This document shows, piece by piece, positions 58,098 to 64,000 of a stretch of DNA of 64,000 nucleotides. The position numbers were made by a program, and so were the translations under genes. The stretch covers positions 1,178,001 to 1,242,000 of the forward strand of contig OZ255627.1 in the NCBI GenBank assembly GCA_965276765.1, given 5' to 3'. The first letter of the stretch is position 1; each line of letters starts with the position of its first letter. The stretch is from G965276765 sp965276765 (GTDB lineage: Bacteria > Actinomycetota > Acidimicrobiia > Acidimicrobiales > Palsa-688). The notes under the pieces are model-generated. The model was not told where the DNA came from, ran no database searches, and saw nothing but the letters and a program-made list of their open reading frames with translations.

Positions 58098-60092
58098 ATG
58101 ATAAGCAGGCAGGTCCACCGTTCGGCGCCGGCACGCTCGGGTCCACCCAAGGACCCCCGCCCCGCCACCGCGCCCAACCCGCCGCCGCCGTGGCGGCACT
58201 GGCTGCTCGTCGCCGGCATCGTGATCACGGTCGGCCTGTTGCTCTTCTCCGGCCTCGGCGGCGGCAAGGGATCGTCGCCCAAGCAGCTGTCGTTCACCGA
58301 CTTCCAGTCGTCTGTGAGCGCCAACCAGATCAAGACGGCGACCATCGCCACCACCGGTGCGGTGAGCGGCAACCTCGTCAAGGGCGGCTCGTATCGCACC
58401 CAGATCCCCACGGCGCTGCAGGACACGGGGCTCAACGGGCTGCTCACATCGCATCACGTCCAGGTCGTGGGTTCGGCTGCGAGCAGCGGCATATCCGCCG
58501 CCACCATCATCGTTGACCTGCTGCCGTTCGTCCTCCTTGTCGGCTTCTTCGTGGTGGTCACCCGCAGAGCGAAACGCCAGCTGGGCGCCTCGGGAGCAGG
58601 CGGCGGTCTTATGGGGATCGGCGGGTCGCGGGCCAAGGTCTACGACGAGGAACGCCCGACGACCCGGTTTGCCGACGTGGCCGGCTACGCCGGGGCCAAG
58701 TCCGAGGTCCAGGAGGTCGTCGACTTCTTGAAGCACCCGGAGCGCTACGAGAAGGCCGGCGCCGTCGGGCCCAAGGGGGTGCTCATGGTGGGGCCGCCGG
58801 GCACGGGCAAGACGCTCATGGCCCGAGCGGTCGCCGGCGAGGCCGAGGTGCCGTTCCTGGCCCTGACGGGATCCAGCTTCGTGGAGCTGTTCGTCGGCGT
58901 GGGCGCCTCCCGGGTACGGGACCTCTTCGCCGACGCCCGCAAGCGGGCCCCTTCGATCATTTTCATCGACGAGATCGACGCCATCGGTGGCAAGCGGGGC
59001 GGCGGGGCCGGCGGCATCGGCGGCGGCAACGACGAGCGGGAGCAGACCCTCAACCAGATGCTGGCCGAGATGGACGGCTTCGACCCCGCCACAGGGGTGG
59101 TGGTGATCGCCGCCACCAACCGCCCGGAGTCTCTCGACGCCGCCCTCCTCAGGCCGGGACGCTTCGACCGGACGGTGGAGATCCCGCTCCCCAACCTGGT
59201 CGAGCGCCGGGCCATCCTCGCCGTGCACGCCGCCGAGATCCACGTCAGGCCCGATGTCGACCTCGACATCGTGGCCAGGGGAACGCCGGGGTTCTCCGGC
59301 GCCGATCTCGCCAACCTGGTCAACGAGGCCGCCCTGCACGCCGTGCGCGACCAACGTTCGATCGTCGACGCCGCCGACTTCGACGCCGCAAGGGACCGCC
59401 TTTTGCTGGGCCGCAGGGACAGCTCCAATGCGCTGATGCCCGACGAGCAGCACTCGGTCGCCGTCCACGAGACCGGCCATGCCCTGGTGGCGGCCCTTTC
59501 CCCGCACGCCGATCCGGTGGCCAAGGTGACCATCCTGCCGGCCGGTCAGGCCCTCGGCGTCACCGAGCAGCTCCCCGAGGACGAACGCCACCTCTACCCC
59601 GAGAGCTACCTTCTCGATTCGCTGACCGTGCGCCTCGGCGGCCGCTCCGCCGAGGTGCTCGTCCTCGGCGAGGCGTCGACGGGCGCATCCAACGACCTGG
59701 CCGGCGCCACCCAGCTCGCCACCCGCATGGTGCGCGAGTGGGGGCTCTCCGCCCGCCTCGGGCCCATCGGTTACGGCGACGAGGGACCCGGCTACCTGGG
59801 CCAGGGACTTTCGGGCCGACCCTACGCCGAGGCCACCCAGCAGGCCATCGACGAGGAGGTCGCCCTGCTGCTGCGCCAGGCCGAACAACGGGCTACCGAC
59901 CTGCTGCGCACGCATCGGGCCGAGCTCGATCGTGTCGTCGAACTACTTCTCGACAGGGAAACGATCGACGGGAGTGAGCTGCTTGCGGTGCTTGACGCTC
60001 CCGCTTCGATGGGTGCGGGCGCCCACGCCGGCGCCTCCCTGGCCCATCAACTCCACCAACCCGACGTGTCCGGCCCCCGCCGCCCGACGTGA
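58098..60092 (+). CDS. ftsH: ATP-dependent zinc metalloprotease FtsH
   Basis: A 664-aa membrane protease. ATG 58098 follows AGGAG. Two membrane helices (33-52 and about 136-156) flank a small extracytoplasmic domain; the AAA module has GPPGTGKT (232-239), IIFIDEIDAIGGKRGGG, the SRH ATNRPESLDAALLRPGRFDR; the peptidase has HETGH (457-461) and a third zinc ligand in TGASNDLAGAT. It degrades misfolded membrane proteins. The GGGGAGGIGGGNDE loop is longer than usual. Shorter C-terminal tail than the housekeeping actinobacterial FtsH, so it may be a second paralogue. Confidence 0.96.
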   Translation: MISRQVHRSAPARSGPPKDPRPATAPNPPPPWRHWLLVAGIVITVGLLLFSGLGGGKGSSPKQLSFTDFQSSVSANQIKTATIATTGAVSGNLVKGGSYRTQIPTALQDTGLNGLLTSHHVQVVGSAASSGISAATIIVDLLPFVLLVGFFVVVTRRAKRQLGASGAGGGLMGIGGSRAKVYDEERPTTRFADVAGYAGAKSEVQEVVDFLKHPERYEKAGAVGPKGVLMVGPPGTGKTLMARAVAGEAEVPFLALTGSSFVELFVGVGASRVRDLFADARKRAPSIIFIDEIDAIGGKRGGGAGGIGGGNDEREQTLNQMLAEMDGFDPATGVVVIAATNRPESLDAALLRPGRFDRTVEIPLPNLVERRAILAVHAAEIHVRPDVDLDIVARGTPGFSGADLANLVNEAALHAVRDQRSIVDAADFDAARDRLLLGRRDSSNALMPDEQHSVAVHETGHALVAALSPHADPVAKVTILPAGQALGVTEQLPEDERHLYPESYLLDSLTVRLGGRSAEVLVLGEASTGASNDLAGATQLATRMVREWGLSARLGPIGYGDEGPGYLGQGLSGRPYAEATQQAIDEEVALLLRQAEQRATDLLRTHRAELDRVVELLLDRETIDGSELLAVLDAPASMGAGAHAGASLAHQLHQPDVSGPRRPT

Positions 60093-60102
60093 GGGTAGGG
60101 CC

Positions 60103-61314
60103 CTAACGAACACGCCGGCCCGGGGATGCGACCCAGGCGGCGTCGTCCACTTCGCCCGGCAGTCGGCGGTAGACGGTGCGACAGCAGCCACACATCGACA
60201 CCCCGCCGGGGGCCCGAAGGCGCGAGTCGGGGCAGAGCGGGCAGATCCCGGCGGCGATGCGAGCCGATGCCCAGTCCTTCGTGTTGACGTCGGGAGCGAC
60301 GCGCCGCTTCGTCTCGGCCGCCAGGGCATGACACCGGTCGCATACAAGCTCGCCGGCCGCACCGCCCTCCCATTCCCCGAGAGCAGCCGATTCGCCCAAC
60401 GGTCGCTCCCTGAGCGCGTCGCGCTCGGCGAAGCTGATCGGGGTGAGGTAGGCGAAGCCGGCCACCACCACGCCGAGGAACATCAGACCCATGCCGGCGA
60501 GCCGATCCGCACGGTAGACGGCAAGGACACCACCACCGGCGCCGACGGCGACCCCGAGAAAGCCGACAAGAGCCGAATAGAACGGCACCCGAGTGGGACG
60601 GGTTCTCGTGGCCAGGACGAGCACGGCTCCGATCAGACCGAGCACCCCGCCGACGACGGCGTGAACGACGTACACGGCCCGGCCGCCGGTCGGAAGCCAT
60701 ACGTCGGGCCGGCCATAGGGAACCACCACGAGGGCGGCGACGCCGAGGGCTCCCTCGAGGCCGACGAGGGCGGCCATGGTGATCCACGTGGCATGGGCCG
60801 ACCACGCCGACGCCGGGGCCGCGGGTACGGGGGCGGGGGCGGGAGGCGACGTGGCCGTCTCGGCCGGAGCGGCACGAACCAGCAGGTTGTAGGTGATCAG
60901 CGCGATGGCCACGTGCATGGCCACGAGGACGGCAACCGCTCTCGGAGGTTCCCCCCGTGCCAGCAGCCAGGCGTCGGGGGCGATGAGCACGGCCGAGACC
61001 ACAAGCGCCATCCGGAAGAAGAGCCAGCGCGGCGCGGAGGTCACCCGGGCCACCACCGGCCAGGCCAGACCGGCGGCGAGAATCCCGATGGTCGTCAGCA
61101 GGGCGTAGTCGGAGAAGCGAAAATGCGTGTAGCCGGCGATGGAGGGGAACAGCGCCGTGGCGGCAACCACCAGGAGGGCATCGACGCCCAAGGAAAGACC
61201 GAGGGAAACGGCGGTCGCCACGACGACGAGAAGGGGAGAAGGCGGGCGGGTAGACGGCCGCAGATCGACCCGAGCTGCGGCCAAGGAGCGACCGGCCCAT
61301 CCCTCCTGACGCAT
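60103..61314 (-). CDS. DUF6069-like membrane protein with Cys-pair C-terminal domain
   Basis: A 403-aa protein, ATG 61314. The N-terminal half (FRFSDYALLTTIGILAAGLA then RALLVVSAVLIAPDAWLLA-type helices) is DUF6069-like; a second set of helices follows after a Pro/Ala linker. The last 80 residues are soluble with three Cys pairs: CDRCH, CPLCP and CGCC. CDRCH also fits the c-type heme motif CxxCH, but three pairs more readily suggest a zinc ribbon. It ends 10 nt from ftsH, convergent. Confidence 0.72.
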   Translation of the reverse strand: MRQEGWAGRSLAAARVDLRPSTRPPSPLLVVVATAVSLGLSLGVDALLVVAATALFPSIAGYTHFRFSDYALLTTIGILAAGLAWPVVARVTSAPRWLFFRMALVVSAVLIAPDAWLLARGEPPRAVAVLVAMHVAIALITYNLLVRAAPAETATSPPAPAPVPAAPASAWSAHATWITMAALVGLEGALGVAALVVVPYGRPDVWLPTGGRAVYVVHAVVGGVLGLIGAVLVLATRTRPTRVPFYSALVGFLGVAVGAGGGVLAVYRADRLAGMGLMFLGVVVAGFAYLTPISFAERDALRERPLGESAALGEWEGGAAGELVCDRCHALAAETKRRVAPDVNTKDWASARIAAGICPLCPDSRLRAPGGVSMCGCCRTVYRRLPGEVDDAAWVASPGRRVR

Positions 61315-61371
61315 CGGGGCGAGCGTACGGCTCCCACTCGTCACAATCCACGCGGCGGGGTATAGACGAAG

Positions 61372-61403
61372 GTCGAAGGCCAACGACGTCGAAGGCCAAG
61401 GAC
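61372..61403. repeat. 16-nt tandem repeat x2 upstream of the SDR gene
   Basis: GTCGAAGGCCAACGAC and GTCGAAGGCCAAGGAC, ending 14 nt before the start codon and adjacent to the AAGGAG ribosome site. Confidence 0.92.
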
Positions 61404-61417
61404 AAGGAGACCGAGCG

Positions 61418-62272
61418 ATGACTGGACTCGAAGGAAAAGTGGCTCTGGTGACGGGCGCCGCACGCGGACAGGGAAGGGCCCACGCGCTCACCCTGGCTCG
61501 CAACGGTGCCGACATCATCGCGACCGACATCACCCAACAGGTCGACACCGTGCCCTACCCGCTGTCCAAGCCCGAGGACCTAGCCGACACGGCGAAGGCG
61601 ATCGAAGAGCTCGACCGCCGAGTCGTGACCGTGCAGGCCGACGTTCGTTCCCAGGATCAGGTCGACCATGCCGTGAGCCGAGGCCTGGCCGAGTTCGGCC
61701 AGATCGACATTCTCATCGCCAACGCCGGCATCTGGGCCATGACCCCGTTCTGGGAGCTGACCGAAGAGCAGTGGTCGGACATGATCGGCACCAACCTCAG
61801 TGGTGTCTGGCGGTCGGCCAAGGCCGTCGCCCCGCACATGATCGAGCGAGGCACCGGCGCCATCGTGATGACCTCATCGGTCAACGGCCTCGAACCAGGC
61901 GTCAACTACGCCCACTACGTGACGGCCAAGCACGGCGTGATCGGCCTGATGCGCAACGTCGCCTTGGAGCTCGCTCCCCACGGCATCCGATGCAACGCCA
62001 TCTGTCCCGGCGCCATCGACACCGGCATGACGAACTGGCAAGGAGCGTATGACATGTTCGCAGGACACGAGGGGGGCACCCGGGACGATCTCCTGGCCGG
62101 CGGCGGCTCATTCCACGCCCTCAAAGGCGTCGGCATGCTCGACCCGCAGGTGCTCGCCGACGCCGCCCTGTGGCTGGTATCAGACGGTGCCGCCGCCGTC
62201 ACCGGCGTCGCCCTCCCTGTCGACGCCGGCCACATGTTGCTCACCGGCGTCAACCCCGCACCGGTTCCCTGA
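61418..62272 (+). CDS. Mycofactocin-coupled type SDR oxidoreductase
   Basis: A 284-aa SDR with TGAARGQGRAHALTLARNGA, an extended loop VDTVPYPLSKPEDLADTAKA before the second nucleotide-binding strand, NAGIWAMTPF, and the active site VMTSSVNGLEPGVNYAHYVT with AKHG. The long insert after the first alpha/beta unit, which buries the NAD, is the hallmark of mycofactocin-coupled dehydrogenases. No mftA-F genes are in the window. Strong ribosome site AAGGAG. Substrate likely an alcohol or terpenoid. Confidence 0.9.
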   Translation: MTGLEGKVALVTGAARGQGRAHALTLARNGADIIATDITQQVDTVPYPLSKPEDLADTAKAIEELDRRVVTVQADVRSQDQVDHAVSRGLAEFGQIDILIANAGIWAMTPFWELTEEQWSDMIGTNLSGVWRSAKAVAPHMIERGTGAIVMTSSVNGLEPGVNYAHYVTAKHGVIGLMRNVALELAPHGIRCNAICPGAIDTGMTNWQGAYDMFAGHEGGTRDDLLAGGGSFHALKGVGMLDPQVLADAALWLVSDGAAAVTGVALPVDAGHMLLTGVNPAPVP

Positions 62273-62279
62273 GCGTCCG

Positions 62280-62713
62280 ATGGAGGCGAGATCCGGGTTC
62301 CCCGAGCTCCGCCAGGTCGTCATCGACTGCGTCGACGCGCGTGGGCTGGCGGAGTTCTACCGGGAGCTGCTCGGGCTCGAGTACCGGCCGGGGACGAGCC
62401 CCCCGCGGCCGGCGAGCCGGACCCGAGGGGGCAGGACTGGCTCGTCCTGCGGAACACGGGGGGAAGGGCCGGCGTGGCCTTCCAACGGGTGGCCGAGCTA
62501 CCGGAGGCGACCTGGCCGCACGGCCCTGTCGCCCAACAGCTCCACCTCGACCTGACGGTGGCCACGGCATCGCAGCTCGACACGCATCACGAGCGGGCCA
62601 TCGCCCTCGGCGCCCGGCTGCTCTCCGATCGCTCCGATGACCCCGAGGAACCCCTGCGCGTCTACGCCGACCCCGCCGGCCACCCCTTCTGCATCTTCAA
62701 GCTTGATCCGTGA
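62280..62713 (+). CDS. VOC family protein, apparent frameshift
   Basis: The first 38 codons read FPELRQVVIDCVDARGLAEF then YRELLGLEYRPG in one frame; the rest, EPDPRGQDWLVLRNTGGRAG, VAFQRVAELPEATWPHGPVA, QLHLDLTV and DPAGHPFCIFKLDP, is in the next. Adding one G to the G4 run at 62390-62393 gives LEYRPGDEPPAAGEPDPRGQ, the sequence expected for this well-conserved actinobacterial VOC family. The stop overlaps the tetR GTG by 4 nt. Confidence 0.82.
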
Positions 62714-63315
62714 CCGGGCCGAGGAGGAGCTGTGCCGCCGCCCCGGTCGTTGCTGCCGTCGAACCCGACGAGCGGCGCCGCGACGCACGCCTGAATCGCA
62801 GCCGCCTCCTCGTGGCCGCGACGAGCGCAGTCCACCGGGACGGCCCGCGGGTGCCGATGGCCACCATTGCAGCCGAGGCCGGCCTCGGCATAGGAACGCT
62901 CTACCGACACTTCCCGACCCGCGAGGCCCTGCTCGACGCCCTGACCCGCCGCTCGTTTGATCAGGTGCTGCGCAACGCCTTGCGAGCCGAGTCACTCGAA
63001 GGGACCGGCTTGGTGTGTGTCAGCGCCTTCCTCGACGCCGGGATCAGCCAGCGCCACGAGCTGGTCCTCCCTCTGCATGGCGGCCCTGACGTGACGACGT
63101 CCCACACCGCCGACCTCCGGTCGGAGGTGCATCGCGCCGTGCGGCGCATGCTCGACCGCGGCGTGGCAGACGGCTCGATCCGTGCTGACATCTCCCCCCG
63201 TGACGTGGTGATCTTCGGCGCCATGCTCGCCCAGCCGTTGCCCGCCCTGCCGAACTGGGATGACACCTGCCGTCGACTCCTTTCGATCTACCTCAACGGC
63301 CTCGCTTCTCCGTAG
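62710..63315 (+). CDS. TetR/AcrR-family regulator
   Basis: A 201-aa regulator, GTG 62710. The HTH is at about 27-72 (RLNRSRLLVAATSAVHRDGP then MATIAAEAGLGIGTLYRHFP and TREALLDAL). The ligand domain is typical of the AcrR group with SEVHRAVRRMLDRGVADGSI. Translationally coupled to the VOC gene. Likely regulates the SDR-VOC-TetR run; no clear operator was seen upstream of the SDR. Confidence 0.92.
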   Translation: MTGPRRSCAAAPVVAAVEPDERRRDARLNRSRLLVAATSAVHRDGPRVPMATIAAEAGLGIGTLYRHFPTREALLDALTRRSFDQVLRNALRAESLEGTGLVCVSAFLDAGISQRHELVLPLHGGPDVTTSHTADLRSEVHRAVRRMLDRGVADGSIRADISPRDVVIFGAMLAQPLPALPNWDDTCRRLLSIYLNGLASP

Positions 63316-63370
63316 GCGGGCCAACGACTCGACCCTTTCTTTGGGCGGGGACGCCACCGACGCCTTCACC

Positions 63371-64000
63371 TCAGTTGATTACGCGCTGGGCGTGGCCGGC
63401 ATGGAACGACACGATGTCCCCGACGGCATCGCCGTAGAACGTCTCGTACGCTTCGGTTGTCACGTAGCCGATGTGTGGAAGCAGCAGGGTGTTGGGCATG
63501 CTCCGCAGTGGGTCGCCGGCGGGTAACGGCTCGATGTCATACACATCCAGGGCGGCACCCCCAATCCGCCGGTGGCGTAAGGCGTCCACGAGTGCGGCGG
63601 CGTCGACGATGGGTCCGCGCGACGTGTTGACGAGGTAGGCGTGGGTCCCCATGCGCTCGAGCTCGGGGGCGCCGATCAGCCCTCGAGTGGCTTCGGCCAG
63701 GGGCATGTGGATGGTGATGAAGTCGGCTCCGGCAAAGAGCTCCGCCTTGTCGACGGCGCGCGCCCCGACCGACGAGGCCCGCTCGTGGGTCAGATGGGGA
63801 CTCCATGCCGTGACCGTCATCCCGAAGGCCTGCGCCAGGGTGGCGACGGGTTGGCCGAGTCGACCGAGGCCAACGACACCCAGAACCCGGCCGGCGAGTC
63901 CTGGCCCGATGGTGTGCTGCCAGCCACCGTCGCGCATGCTCGCATCCTCGGCGACGAAATGGCGTGACAGGGCGATCATCATGCCGAGGGTCAGCTCCGG
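63371..64000 (-). CDS. D-2-hydroxyacid dehydrogenase, partial
   Basis: The C-terminal 210 residues are in the window; the start lies beyond 64000. NAD-binding GVVGLGRLGQPVATLAQAFG, catalytic Arg in LVNTSRGPIVDAAALVDALR, Glu in LDVYDIEPLPAGDPL and His in TLLLPHIGYVT give the full Arg-Glu-His set of the phosphoglycerate dehydrogenase-like family. It reduces a 2-keto acid or oxidises a D-hydroxy acid. Converges with tetR. Confidence 0.92.
   Translation of the reverse strand, partial: PELTLGMMIALSRHFVAEDASMRDGGWQHTIGPGLAGRVLGVVGLGRLGQPVATLAQAFGMTVTAWSPHLTHERASSVGARAVDKAELFAGADFITIHMPLAEATRGLIGAPELERMGTHAYLVNTSRGPIVDAAALVDALRHRRIGGAALDVYDIEPLPAGDPLRSMPNTLLLPHIGYVTTEAYETFYGDAVGDIVSFHAGHAQRVIN

Noticed and set aside
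61418..62272. A full mycofactocin locus
   Set aside because: Only a mycofactocin-type SDR is present; no mftA precursor or radical SAM mftC is in the window.
1..64000. tRNA or rRNA genes
   Set aside because: No tRNA-like T-loop plus acceptor pairing or rRNA segment was recognised while reading both strands; a covariance-model scan would be decisive.

Overview
The window is very GC-rich, densely coding DNA from an actinobacterium. Support comes from mycothiol biology (a mycothione reductase, a relative of the mycothiol-dependent nitroreductases, a DinB-type protein), a mycofactocin-coupled type SDR, frequent GTG/TTG starts with 4-nt ATGA/GTGA overlaps, and Streptomyces/Acidimicrobiia-like families (DUF6069, YvlD-type holin-like protein, PIN-PhoH). 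I lean towards an uncultured Acidimicrobiia-like lineage but cannot prove it from sequence alone. I see no rRNA, tRNA, CRISPR array, prophage, insertion sequence or restriction system.

Layout. 0-7 kb: two CDF-type metal transporter homologues with a structured spacer, a secreted GH25 muramidase (apparently frameshifted), a large GT-C-like membrane protein, an FMN split-barrel protein, and decayed fragments of an LLM oxidoreductase and an ABC-2 permease. 6.7-15 kb: an ECF sigma factor overlapping a double-VOC protein; a MarR-MFS-isochorismatase-dienelactone hydrolase run with a clear operator; a TetR and a divergent redoxin with two operators; and mycothione reductase. 15-25.6 kb: a DUF4243 protein, a frameshifted double GNAT, a sulfotransferase, a hydrolase-TetR pair with paired operators, a two-component system, XRE-cupin, VOC and a LarA-like protein. 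25.6-36.7 kb: a Kelch/NHL membrane protein, an intradiol dioxygenase, a nucleotide-sugar dehydrogenase-GT2-epimerase operon with a divergent GT-C protein, a TfdB-like phenol hydroxylase, and a Lys-rich protein with DinB. 36.7-50 kb: a second two-component system, a five-codon MWWWP minigene, glutamate decarboxylase, an M20 amidohydrolase, a DszC-like flavoprotein, MarR plus a four-domain ABC exporter, a lipoprotein and a PLP decarboxylase. 50-64 kb: PIN-PhoH with a structured leader, Tag glycosylase, GGDEF overlapping an acetamidase, an L,D-transpeptidase, an MFS exporter, FtsH, a DUF6069 membrane protein, the SDR, VOC-TetR, and a partial hydroxyacid dehydrogenase.

How genes work together. 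Several regulator-target pairs are readable from DNA: MarR with exporter, TetR with redoxin, TetR with hydrolase, and MarR with ABC exporter each have an inverted repeat in the expected promoter. Redox and xenobiotic functions are scattered rather than forming one pathway. The sugar-nucleotide operon and its GT-C neighbour probably serve envelope glycosylation.

Two window-wide patterns stand out. Short tandem duplications (12-19 nt) cluster at gene ends, and in five places the unit carries the stop codon so it is repeated. Separately, four genes or gene remnants are broken by what looks like one base gained or lost in a G or C run, which suggests assembly errors in homopolymers rather than four real pseudogenes.
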